Source: Bacteroidota bacterium
Lineage (GTDB): Bacteria; Bacteroidota; Bacteroidia; AKYH767-A; OLB10
NCBI GenBank assembly: GCA_016717725.1
Contig: JADKFA010000012.1
Location: forward strand, 62,001-126,000
Direction of reading: 5' to 3'
Length of the DNA stretch: 64,000 nucleotides
Part shown: positions 27,349-35,169 of the stretch, in pieces
Layout: every line of letters begins with the position of its first letter
Position numbering within the stretch: the stretch's first letter is position 1
Notes under the pieces: model-generated
The model's input: only the letters and a program-made list of their open reading frames with translations
Told to the model about the DNA's origin: nothing
Database searches by the model: none
Position numbers and translations under genes: made by a program

Positions 27349-27423
27349 GGGAGCATAGCTCAGCTGGTTCAGAGCATCTGCCTTACAAGCAGAGGGTCAC
27401 AGGTTCGAACCCTGTTGCTCCCA
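27349..27423 (+). tRNA. tRNA-Val (anticodon TAC)
   Basis: 75 bases fold into a standard cloverleaf. The acceptor GGGAGCA/TGCTCCC pairs fully, the D stem is GCTC/GAGC, the anticodon stem TCTGC/GCAGA carries loop CTTACAA (anticodon TAC, reading GTA), and the T arm is ACAGG-TTCGAAC-CCTGT. The discriminator is A. The CCA end is not fully encoded (ACA follows). Confidence 0.97.
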
Positions 27424-27424
27424 C

Positions 27425-27452
27425 AAAACCCTCGGAAGCTCCGAGGGTTTTT
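27425..27452 (+). terminator. Terminator of tRNA-Val
   Basis: AAAACCCTCGGA pairs with TCCGAGGGTTTT around a three-base loop and is followed by T. It begins two bases after the tRNA end. Confidence 0.85.
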
Positions 27453-27457
27453 ACATT

Positions 27458-27556
27458 ATGCACTTTTTATACATTCTATATAGCTCAACCTATAAGAAGT
27501 ACTACGTCGGAGAAACAGAAGATTTGACGAGGATATTATTGAAATTAATCCATTAA
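27458..27556 (+). pseudogene. GIY-YIG endonuclease-like gene remnant (N-terminal fragment)
   Basis: A 32-codon frame (ATG 27458, TAA 27554-27556) reads MHFLYILYSSTYKKYYVGET followed by EDLTRILLKLIH. The spacing of LYILYSS...KYYVGET...DLTRIL is that of the first ~30 residues of UvrC-like GIY-YIG nucleases (Y-I-L-Y then Y-V-G-x-T), which often lie beside tRNA genes in Bacteroidota. The remaining ~50 residues of the domain, including the catalytic Arg and Glu positions, are absent. Sequence after the stop is palindromic repeat, so this looks like a truncated relic. Confidence 0.7.
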
Positions 27557-27563
27557 ATTTTCA

Positions 27564-27612
27564 ATCACGTCGTCGTAGAGGCAGGTCATACCTGCCTCTA
27601 CGACGACGTGAT
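27564..27612. repeat. Perfect 23-bp inverted repeat
   Basis: Arms 27564-27586 and 27590-27612 are exactly complementary around a three-base loop (CAT). The core is GTAGAGGCAGGT/ACCTGCCTCTAC. It has the look of a REP-type mobile palindrome; no T tract follows. Confidence 0.9.
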
Positions 27613-27633
27613 ATTTATAGAGATAATAAAATA

Positions 27634-27661
27634 GTTGAGACAAGGCATGCCTTGTCTCAAC
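27634..27661. repeat. Perfect 28-base palindrome
   Basis: GTTGAGACAAGGCA followed directly by its complement TGCCTTGTCTCAAC. It lies 21 bases after the previous palindrome and is unrelated to it in sequence except for the G-AGA/C-rich style. Confidence 0.9.
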
Positions 27662-27718
27662 ATGATCATTTGCAAATAAATTACGATCCCTCAAGATGGT
27701 TTAATTATTCAGTATGCA

Positions 27719-29222
27719 CTATTTTATTATCTTGATGGACGCCTTTTCATGCCCATTCAAATTTTCTATGTTTAATAAGTAAAATCCTTTTACTAAATTT
27801 CCTAAATCAATAGTTGAAACTGAACTTTTTAATAATCCAGATTCTATCATTTTTCCTGAGATGTCAACTACAGAGTAAGAATAATTTGATTCAAAAGCTG
27901 GAATCGTAATCGTTATGTTTTCATTAAATGGATTAGGGTAGACTCGTACATTTAATTTGCTTAAACCATTTTCATGTATTCCAATTTGTGTGGAGTCAAC
28001 AATTAATCGAAATAATCCATTATAATATATTCCGTTCACTCGATTATAATCACCTCCAACATAATATCTTTCTTGAGCACTATAGGGGTCAGCAATGACT
28101 TGTCGAACCCAAGGGGTTAGACCTATATTTACTCCTACAACTGAATCCACCCAGGTGCCATTAAATTCATTTAAATTTAAGTTGCCATTCATATCTATTT
28201 TAGCAATGCGACCTCTAGGGTGCCCATCAATTTGAGTAAAGCTTCCTCCGATAATAAAACCAGAATCCCTCGTTTGGCTAATAGTATTGCAACCAATTGC
28301 CATTCCAAGGTCATCGCTCCATATTTCTATTTCATTATTAAAGGTTGAATCTAGACTACCATCCGGGAAAATTCGAATTAACTGAAAAGTATCTAAGCTA
28401 TTATTTAGGATCATATTTCCAGCTAATATTATTTTTCCATCGTTCTGAACGAACGCTTCATTTATTATGAAACCTCCAACTACATTATGTTGAAATGATG
28501 TATCAAGGTTTCCTAAGGTATCAACTCGACAAATATGCTTATTCGGAATTCCATCATAACTACTAAAACGCCCAAGCAAGATTAGCTTATCAGATCCATA
28601 CTCGATGATTCTATACAGAATATCATTTTGTACTATGTGTAAAAGTAGAGTCAATAAACCCTGACGGAGATACTCGAAAAAGAAATCGCTGCAGTCCAAA
28701 TCCAGGAGGATAAACCAAGCCTGCAACTCCAAGCAAAAATTGTTGGTTGTTTATTTTATCTGGTAATGTAATAACAATATCTTGTGGATTACAAGATGCG
28801 AAGTTCGCTGACCAAGCTGAATCATAAAGGGCGCCGTTTTCATCCGTTTTTGTTAGTGTGTTTTGGCTTGAGTCGTAAATTAAATGATTGTTCGGCATAA
28901 TAGAAGTCCGAACTATTCCCCATAAACCATAAAAGTATGGAAAATGAGAATAGCTTAAATCGACATTTCCAAATTCATCTAATCTCATAATGTCTTCCCT
29001 GTAAAGGAAATTACTATTATAAAAGGTGCCATGCACAGTTATTCTTTTTAATGAATCAATGAGTCCAACTTTTAATCCGTTATCTGAATTAATAAAAATA
29101 GAATTAATATTATATGTAGGATCAATTTGTATTGATTGCGCAAAAAGCACTGGCGTTGTAAAAAAATAGAGAGTAACCAAAAAGCTCCATGTACTCAATT
29201 TAATTGAAGTAGATTTCATCAA
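27719..29222 (-). pseudogene. Delta-60-repeat-like secreted protein with T9SS domain, split by a one-base frameshift
   Basis: The 5' part (29222 to 28623) has a signal peptide ending TTPVLFAQ and then propeller-like repeats with the phrase SPSGFIDSTF. It stops at TGA 28623-28625. The 3' part continues in another frame with KLILLGRFSSYDGIPNKHIC, FPDGSLDSTFNNEIE and GGSFTQIDGHPRGRIAKIDM, repeats of the delta-60 / WD-like type with G-x-[IL]-D-[ST]-[TS]-F cores. It ends in a T9SS type A domain (VRVYPNPFNENITITIPAFE...). Removing one base from the T4 run at 28626-28629 (A4 in the coding strand) restores a continuous 500-residue protein (1503 bases). Probably a surface-exposed or released protein of unknown role. 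Confidence 0.8.
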
Positions 29223-29314
29223 AATTTAGGTTGATATTTTAATCTAAGGTAATAATTAATCGAACTAGAAGTAAATATATAAAAATATTCTAGTTTGTCC
29301 GTATTTTTTCACAA

Positions 29315-29345
29315 AAAAAGGCTGATTCATCGAACCAGCCTTTTT
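29315..29345 (-). terminator. Bidirectional-looking terminator between two T9SS cargo genes
   Basis: AAAAAGGCTG (29315-29324) pairs with CAGCCTTTTT (29336-29345). Read on the minus strand it follows the 29364-30353 gene, with a T run at the 3' arm. Confidence 0.75.
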
Positions 29346-29363
29346 AAATAATTTGTAGTTTAA

Positions 29364-30353
29364 TTATTTTGCAATAACCATTGGGAATCTAGAAACAGAA
29401 CCATTGCTTTCAGCAACGAGTGTGTAATGTCCAGTAGCTAAATCACCAACTGGAATTACAATTTCTTGTGCATTTCCAGTTAAGTACATGTTTTGTGATT
29501 TTACAATGCGTCCTTGTACATCATAAATGTTGAAATTCGTATTTCCAGCTTTAGAAGTATTAAATCTTAAATGAGCACGGTCAGTAGACGGATTTGGAAA
29601 AAGTGTAGCAGAAATTAATAATTCATTCTCATTTATTCCAACACCTAAGTTTCCTGTTACCAAGATATCATCAACAGCAATCAAATTATCATCAAGTGAA
29701 TTATGATGAAATGCGATATAAATAGTTTGACCAGAATATTGTGCTAAGTTAACGCTAAATGGACGTAATAAACCAACAGCTGAAGATGAATCAGAATTAG
29801 GATCAAATTCTACATATGTTGAATCAGCACCATGTAAAAATCCAGATGTGAATGTGAATAAGCTAAAATCGAAACTACTACCACTACCGGATACATATTC
29901 ACCGGCTACAAAAATAGTATCTGTAAAACTCGCTTCGTAGTTGTCCGTGGTAGAAACTAAGATTTCGTATCCATCCAAAAAACTTGGTGTTTGACGAGGA
30001 GCTGATCTCCAGTTTAAGACGGCAAGATTGTCCACAATTTCGACAGGGGGAGTGATAAAGTAATTGTTGCAGCGAGCAACTACAGGGCCGAGCCAAGATG
30101 AACTAAATACACATCCTGTTGTGTCGTTACCTGCAAATGCAGTTGGATTCCAAAACCAATTTTGTGGTCGCTGATTAGCGTCTGCTAATCCATCAACGTC
30201 AAAGCTCACCCAAACTGTATCGTTCCCACTATTAATAGTAGCCCAGTCGAGAGAGTTGTCAACGTCGAAATTGTCATAAAGTAATGTGTCATTCTGCGCT
30301 TTTGCGTAAAAGGAAGTTGACAAGATAAATAATAAGAGTATAATTTTTTTCAT
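29364..30353 (-). CDS. Secreted T9SS type A protein with a choice-of-anchor-J-like domain
   Basis: A 329-residue protein: signal peptide MKKIILLLFILSTSFYAKAQ, then a jelly-roll-like region starting DTLLYDNFDVDNSLDWATIN. It continues through NNYFITPPVEIVDNLAVLNW, YEILVSTTDNYEASFTDTIF and YIAFHHNSLDDNLIAVDDIL, the pattern of choice-of-anchor J / cleaved-adhesin domains. The last ~75 residues (ATLFPNPSTDRAHLRFNTSK to PMVIAK) are a T9SS type A sorting domain. The product is exported across the outer membrane; the binding target is unknown. Monocistronic, with its own terminator. Confidence 0.88.
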   Translation of the reverse strand: MKKIILLLFILSTSFYAKAQNDTLLYDNFDVDNSLDWATINSGNDTVWVSFDVDGLADANQRPQNWFWNPTAFAGNDTTGCVFSSSWLGPVVARCNNYFITPPVEIVDNLAVLNWRSAPRQTPSFLDGYEILVSTTDNYEASFTDTIFVAGEYVSGSGSSFDFSLFTFTSGFLHGADSTYVEFDPNSDSSSAVGLLRPFSVNLAQYSGQTIYIAFHHNSLDDNLIAVDDILVTGNLGVGINENELLISATLFPNPSTDRAHLRFNTSKAGNTNFNIYDVQGRIVKSQNMYLTGNAQEIVIPVGDLATGHYTLVAESNGSVSRFPMVIAK

Positions 30354-30415
30354 AAGTATGGTGTTTTGAAATGCAAAGATAATGGTTTTATTTTTATTTT
30401 ATCAAATTATTTCAG

Positions 30416-31690
30416 CTACAGTAAATGTGCTGCCCCCACAAATATCAAATCATGTCGTTTTGCATTTGATTTGGCAGACTCTAAAGCCACTGTCACCGAG
30501 TCGTAAGTGTCTCCATTTAAGCCGAATAGCTTAGCATTGTCTTGTAAAATTTTAGCTGATAACCCCCGTGGAATATCCGCCTTGCAAAAGTAGTATTGGG
30601 CTGCTTTTGGTAACATTTTCAGCATTTTACCAAGGTCTTTGTCATCAACAACCCCCAAAATAAAATGCAATTTTTTATACGGTATTTTTTCAATCATACT
30701 CAACACCTCACTTAATCCTTGTTCATTGTGCCCCGTATCGCAAATGGTAAGGGGATTTCTGGAAAGGATTTGCCAACGACCTTTCAATCCTGTATTTTCT
30801 TTTACTGAGGAAAGTCCATTTCGAACATTCTCATCAGTGAGAGTATATTTTTCACGGAGTAATTCAATGGATTGAAATACGCCCAAGAAATTTTTTAGTT
30901 GATATTGACCTGTGAGATCACACGAAACAGAATCTAAATATTCCCGATTGTTTTTAAAAACAGAAAATTGAATTCGATCTTCTAATAAATCAAACTTCTT
31001 GATTTCGATTTTAAAATTGGCATCAGCAATATAAATTTCCGAATGTTTATCTTTTGCCATGCTGGTGAAGATGGATGTAGTCTCTTTTTGAGTTTCACTG
31101 ATTACCACAGAAACATTTTCTTTGATGATGCCGCCTTTTTCAAAAGCAATTTTCTCAAGTGTGTCGCCCAACAAATTCATATGATCCCATCCTATATTGG
31201 TGATGATGGATAATTCGGATTGTATGATATTCGTAGAATCCAATCGACCTCCCAATCCCGTTTCAATCACATTAAGATCTGTTTTCATTTCATCGAAATA
31301 AGAAAAGGCCATGATGGTACTCATTTCAAAAAAGGATGGTTGAATTTCATCGTACAACTTTTTGTTTTTCTGTACATAGTTCACCAACCATTCTTCAGAA
31401 ACCATCTCTCCATTGATCTTGATTCGCTCTCTGAAATCTTTTAGGTGTGGCGAAGTGTATAAGCCAACTTTATATCCAGTTTCTTGAAAGATTGAAGCCA
31501 ACATGTGTGAAGTGCTTCCTTTTCCATTTGTGCCAGCCACATGAATACATTTTAAATGCTGCTGTGGATTTCCTAAAGCATTTGCTAAGGCAAGGGTATT
31601 ATCTAAATTGGGTTTGTAAGCAGCCGCACCCACACGATGAAACATCGGCAATGCCGAGAAAAGATAGTTGATTGTTTCTTGATAATTCAC
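30416..31690 (-). CDS. folC: Folylpolyglutamate synthase / dihydrofolate synthase
   Basis: A 424-residue Mur-ligase-superfamily enzyme adding glutamate to dihydropteroate or folates. It has the ATP loop HVAGTNGKGSTSHMLASI near residue 48, the omega-loop region YTSPHLKDFRERIKING, ETGLGGRLDSTN, and TNIGWDHMNLLG with metal-binding His. The C-terminal ligand domain is marked by GRWQIL and CDTGHNEQGL. The start is GTG (codon at 31690). It follows the exbB-exbD-tonB genes on the same strand after 180 bases that contain a repeat palindrome. Confidence 0.94.
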   Translation of the reverse strand: MNYQETINYLFSALPMFHRVGAAAYKPNLDNTLALANALGNPQQHLKCIHVAGTNGKGSTSHMLASIFQETGYKVGLYTSPHLKDFRERIKINGEMVSEEWLVNYVQKNKKLYDEIQPSFFEMSTIMAFSYFDEMKTDLNVIETGLGGRLDSTNIIQSELSIITNIGWDHMNLLGDTLEKIAFEKGGIIKENVSVVISETQKETTSIFTSMAKDKHSEIYIADANFKIEIKKFDLLEDRIQFSVFKNNREYLDSVSCDLTGQYQLKNFLGVFQSIELLREKYTLTDENVRNGLSSVKENTGLKGRWQILSRNPLTICDTGHNEQGLSEVLSMIEKIPYKKLHFILGVVDDKDLGKMLKMLPKAAQYYFCKADIPRGLSAKILQDNAKLFGLNGDTYDSVTVALESAKSNAKRHDLIFVGAAHLL

Positions 31691-31848
31691 AACACAAAAA
31701 TAGTCAACAGTATGAAGATTATCGTATTTATAGAAAATCTTGTAACATTAAATTGATATTTTAAACGCAACGGTAGCAACGTTAAGCAACGAAGCGCAGC
31801 GGTTTCACAGCGTAGCAATTCACCAATACACCAACCAACCAATCCACC

Positions 31849-31866
31849 TCCCGATAGCTATCGGGA
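31849..31866. repeat. 18-base palindrome at the tonB 3' end
   Basis: Perfect TCCCGATAGCTATCGGGA, ending five bases short of the stop codon of the tonB-like gene. The rest of 31691-31848 is a non-coding spacer with CACCAATACACCAACCAACC-type low-complexity sequence. Confidence 0.85.
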
Positions 31867-31870
31867 TGAA

Positions 31871-32701
31871 CTAGCGTAAAATAAAATTAAAGGTAATGCT
31901 CCCTTTCTGCTCTTCAACTCCCTGCGGACTTGGACTAAATTTCGCTTTCTTGGCTGCATCAATTGATTTTCGTACAAGGGTAGCGTTAGTAATGGTACTT
32001 CCGCGTGCTGGACCATCTGCGCGTAAAACATTGCCACTTTTATCAACGATTATTTCGATGACTACTCTTCCTTGTTCTTGTGAGCGATCTTCTAATCTCG
32101 GCAGACTTCTAAAATTTCTTCCTGTTAAATCAAAACCAATTCCTGCCCCATCTCCGTTACCTCCACCACTTCCTGTGCCACTTCCCCCTCCAGAACCTGT
32201 TCCCGTTCCATCTCCATTTCCACCACCGTTACCATTGCCTGTTCCGCCAGTTCCATTTCCAGGTTGTGTTCCAGTAGGAGAACCCGAGCTTCCTTTTTTT
32301 CCAGGATACAAACTTCTAGGATCTGCTTTTCGTTCTTCTACTTTTGCTAATACAGGTTCTTTAATGACCGGCTTCGTGGTGGGCTTAATGTCTTTCTTTT
32401 TATCAGGCTTCGGTTCTTTTTTCTTTTCGGGTTGATTGATCGCTACGGTTTCTTCAATATCGGAGGTAATAATTTCATCGTCTTTGTTGATGGAAGTTTC
32501 TTGCGTTTGTGGAGTGACTTGTGGTGCATCATTAAATTCTAAGGTGCCAAACTCAACAAAGCTTCCGCCACCACCACCGCCTGCTAAACCTTCTTCCCAA
32601 GGTGGATTTTGAGAGGTGATGTACAAAAACATAAGCATGATAAATAATCCTGCATGAATCAGTAACGTTAAAAAAACAGCTCGGTATTGATGTACTTTCA
32701 T
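31871..32701 (-). CDS. TonB-family energy transducer with glycine-rich linker
   Basis: A 276-residue protein: a short cytosolic start and one membrane helix (residues ~8-28, VFLTLLIHAGLFIMLMFLYI). A charged Pro/Lys segment (PEKKKEPKPDKKKDIKPTTK) follows, then a ~60-residue Gly/Thr/Asn linker (GTGGTGNGNGGGNGDGTGTG and similar). The C-terminal TonB fold has EQGRVVIEIIVDKSGNV and AAKKAKFSPSP. It couples the ExbB/ExbD motor to outer-membrane receptors. The start overlaps the end of the exbD-like gene by one base. Confidence 0.9.
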   Translation of the reverse strand: MKVHQYRAVFLTLLIHAGLFIMLMFLYITSQNPPWEEGLAGGGGGGSFVEFGTLEFNDAPQVTPQTQETSINKDDEIITSDIEETVAINQPEKKKEPKPDKKKDIKPTTKPVIKEPVLAKVEERKADPRSLYPGKKGSSGSPTGTQPGNGTGGTGNGNGGGNGDGTGTGSGGGSGTGSGGGNGDGAGIGFDLTGRNFRSLPRLEDRSQEQGRVVIEIIVDKSGNVLRADGPARGSTITNATLVRKSIDAAKKAKFSPSPQGVEEQKGSITFNFILR

Positions 32702-33111
32702 TATTCGCCGACTTCTTTGGTGAGATTGGTAGCAGCTACCATTTTAATTTTATTCTTGTTGCCAATATCTAAAAGAAAAACCACTTCTTGCCATGGAACT
32801 GATTTATCTACTTTCAGTAAAGCAGTTGGATCAACTTGTCCGGCCACCGCTGCAGCAACGGCTGCTTCTACACCTTCACGAGGAATTATATTTTGATCAA
32901 CCACAAATTGCATGTCGGCAGTGACTGCAATAACAACAGGATGTTTCACACTCTGAATTCCTGTTTTCGAATTCGGTAAGAGTAATTTCAAAACCGATGG
33001 CGTCGCCATGGTAGAGGTGATCAGGAAGAAAAGCAACAGGAAGAACATGATGTCATTCAGCGAATGACTGTAAACTTCCGAAGCTGCTTTTTGTCGGCGT
33101 CTTAAGTTCAT
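32701..33111 (-). CDS. exbD: ExbD/TolR-family biopolymer transport protein
   Basis: A 136-residue protein with the family layout: short basic N-terminus (MNLRRRQKAASEVYSHSLND), one membrane helix (IMFFLLLFFLITSTMA) with the polar/acidic residue of the proton path just before it (LND), and a periplasmic domain ending near KMVAATNLTKEVGE. It forms the proton-driven motor with the ExbB-like protein, whose gene overlaps it by four bases upstream, and serves the TonB-like protein encoded next. Confidence 0.92.
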   Translation of the reverse strand: MNLRRRQKAASEVYSHSLNDIMFFLLLFFLITSTMATPSVLKLLLPNSKTGIQSVKHPVVIAVTADMQFVVDQNIIPREGVEAAVAAAVAGQVDPTALLKVDKSVPWQEVVFLLDIGNKNKIKMVAATNLTKEVGE

Positions 33112-33818
33112 GGTTTAACAGGTTCTTCGAGTAAGTCTACAAATTGTACGGCACTAATCTCCATTTTATTTATCACACGATCGATGCGTTGCATCAAGTA
33201 GTGGTAGAAAGAATAAGCAATCATACCCACTAACAATCCAGAAGCACTGGAAATCATTTTTACATAAAGACCTCCGGAAATAGTATCAATCTCCAAACTG
33301 CTTTGCAATGAAATTTGATAGAAGATTTTAATTACTCCGAAAATGGTTCCTAAAAATCCAAACATGGGAGCAATACCAGCGATGGTTCCCAAAAATCCCA
33401 TATTCTTTTCCATTAAAAATACCTCGAGCTTTCCTTGGTTTTCAATGGCCGATTCAATGTCGCGAATAGGTTTACCTAATCGTGCAAGACCTTTGTCAAT
33501 CATTCTTGCTATCGGACTATCGGTCGCTTTGCATAAACTTCTAGCGGCAGGAATATTTCCTTGATGAACTTGATCTCGAATTTGATTCATGAAGTTTTGA
33601 TCGAGACGACTGAATTTCATAATCACAAAAAGACGTTCGAAGAAGATGTAAAACGACAAAATACTGAGGATAGCGATGGGGTAGAGGATAGGTCCACCTT
33701 TGCTGGCCATCTCCCAAAGCGACATACTTTGCTCGGTAGGAGCAGGTGGAGTAAGGGAAGCCGCGGCTTGTGCAGCAGTATCGGTCAGCGTAGATGTAAT
33801 CTGAAGAAGTATTGACAT
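33108..33818 (-). CDS. exbB: MotA/TolQ/ExbB-family proton channel protein
   Basis: A 236-residue protein with three to four membrane helices: an N-terminal one around residues 35-60 (GGPILYPIAILSILSFYIFF), then the characteristic pair GFLGTIAGIAPMFGFLGTIF and ISSASGLLVGMIAYSFYHYL. The FLGTI/A-G-I-A-P-M-x-G-L/F-L-G-T signature is the ExbB/TolQ hallmark. It is the first gene of the three-gene exbB-exbD-tonB operon. Confidence 0.93.
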   Translation of the reverse strand: MSILLQITSTLTDTAAQAAASLTPPAPTEQSMSLWEMASKGGPILYPIAILSILSFYIFFERLFVIMKFSRLDQNFMNQIRDQVHQGNIPAARSLCKATDSPIARMIDKGLARLGKPIRDIESAIENQGKLEVFLMEKNMGFLGTIAGIAPMFGFLGTIFGVIKIFYQISLQSSLEIDTISGGLYVKMISSASGLLVGMIAYSFYHYLMQRIDRVINKMEISAVQFVDLLEEPVKP

Positions 33819-34096
33819 AGAATGCGGAATTTACGATTTTAAGAATGTGTAAAGGTAGAATTCCGATAGTCGAAGTATTTTTAGGGTGGATGCAATTGCT
33901 AACAATATCATGTTAACAAGGATATGCTGTAAACGGGGATGATTGTGGATTATTGCGGTTGCAAATGGATGAAAGACTTAAAAATTGAATAATCTGATTT
34001 CAATTATTCTATAAATTTCATTTGTTCTAGTCATCAAAATTCTGATCCTGATAGTTATCGGGTCAGAATTCTGAATTCTGCATTCTGAATTCTGAA
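33819..34096. other. Spacer with degenerate palindrome
   Basis: No gene is visible. Around 34042-34067 there is a degenerate copy of the 18-base palindrome (TCCTGATAGTTATCGGGT), followed to 34099 by repeated AATTCTGAATTC words that touch the stop codon of the carbonic anhydrase-like gene. Confidence 0.65.
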
Positions 34097-34615
34097 TTAA
34101 CTCTCCTCAAACCATCCCGAATACATCAAATAATTATTGGCAATGCCTTCAATTAATGTTTTAGTTTGTTCCCCATCGATGGTTTTTACTTTTTTTGCTG
34201 GAACGCCTGCGTAAATAGAACCTGATTCTACAATTGTATTTTCTAAAAGGACCGCACCGGCAGCAATGATGGAGTTGGAATGTACAACACAATGATCCAT
34301 CACAATAGCTCCCATTCCTACCAACACATTATCGTGTAAAGTACAACCATGAACCAGTGCATTGTGTCCGATGGAAACATTGTTTCCAATAACCGTTGCT
34401 GCTTTTTGATAGGTGCAATGAATGACAGCGCCATCCTGAATGTTTACTTTATTTCCTATGCTGATGGTGTTCACATCACCACGTACTACGGCATTAAACC
34501 ATATACTGCAATCATTGCCCACCACTACTTGTCCAACAATAGTGGCATTGTCGGCGATAAAACAATTTTCTCCAAACTGTGGGTGAACTCCATGAACTGG
34601 TTTTATAAGGGGCAT
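34097..34615 (-). CDS. Gamma-carbonic-anhydrase-family hexapeptide-repeat protein
   Basis: A 172-residue left-handed beta-helix protein with hexapeptide repeats (NATIVGQVVVGNDCSIWFNA, VVRGDVNTISIGNKVNIQDG). The three zinc-ligand histidines are in place: VIHCT, then IGHNALVHG. The length and the end EGIANNYLMYSGWF match the gamma-CA/YrdA group, which forms trimers. Carbonic anhydrase activity is plausible, but many members of this group have not been shown to be active. It precedes no related gene; the GNAT gene upstream ends 15 bases before it. Confidence 0.9.
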   Translation of the reverse strand: MPLIKPVHGVHPQFGENCFIADNATIVGQVVVGNDCSIWFNAVVRGDVNTISIGNKVNIQDGAVIHCTYQKAATVIGNNVSIGHNALVHGCTLHDNVLVGMGAIVMDHCVVHSNSIIAAGAVLLENTIVESGSIYAGVPAKKVKTIDGEQTKTLIEGIANNYLMYSGWFEES

Positions 34616-34630
34616 TGTTTGAATATTAAT

Positions 34631-35167
34631 TTATTTCTTAATAAATTTTTTAAAAGCAAGATATTCTGTTTTACTAATTACATGTTGTACCGATTCTTCT
34701 CCAAAAACATCATTGAATTTGTCGAATTTTAAACCGCACTTTTCAAGCACTCGTAAGGAAGCTAAGTTCGCTACTGCGGAGCGACCAATAATTCGAGTCA
34801 ATTCTAAATCATCAAACCCATGTTGGATACAACGATTCGCTGTTTCTGTTGCATACCCTTGACCCCAATATCTTTTGAAGAAGCGATAACCAATATCTAC
34901 CTCGCGATCTTCCGGTAAATATTTTAATCCGCACCAACCTAAAATGGCTCCGTCCTCTTTACTTTCAACAACCCATCTACCCATGCCATACTTTTTGTAG
35001 GCATCGTAATTTTTCAGAAACTCAATAGCAGCCAATTCACTTTCAAAGGGCGCATCACCCGTGTAACGTATTACATCGGGATCGAGGTTGAGTAAATAAA
35101 AGACGGGTCCATCTTCGGCCTGCATTTCACGCATCCTGCAACGTTGTGTTTCGAGGACATATTTCAT
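34631..35167 (-). CDS. GNAT-family N-acetyltransferase (RimJ/RimL type)
   Basis: A 178-residue acetyltransferase with the RimJ/RimL layout: MKYVLETQRCRMREMQAEDG at the start, GAILGWCGLKYLPEDREVDI (motif D/A region), and FFKRYWGQGYATETANRCIQ, the acetyl-CoA-binding R/Q-x-x-G-x-G/A loop. LASLRVLEKCGLKFD closes it. It would acetylate a protein N-terminus, amino acid or small amine. The ATG is two bases after the stop of the upstream PHP-type gene, suggesting co-transcription without obvious functional link. Confidence 0.9.
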   Translation of the reverse strand: MKYVLETQRCRMREMQAEDGPVFYLLNLDPDVIRYTGDAPFESELAAIEFLKNYDAYKKYGMGRWVVESKEDGAILGWCGLKYLPEDREVDIGYRFFKRYWGQGYATETANRCIQHGFDDLELTRIIGRSAVANLASLRVLEKCGLKFDKFNDVFGEESVQHVISKTEYLAFKKFIKK

Positions 35168-35169
35168 GG

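Noticed and set aside
31896..32435. 179-residue proline-rich frame opposite the tonB-like gene
   Set aside because: It is the antisense image of the glycine-rich linker and has no independent support.
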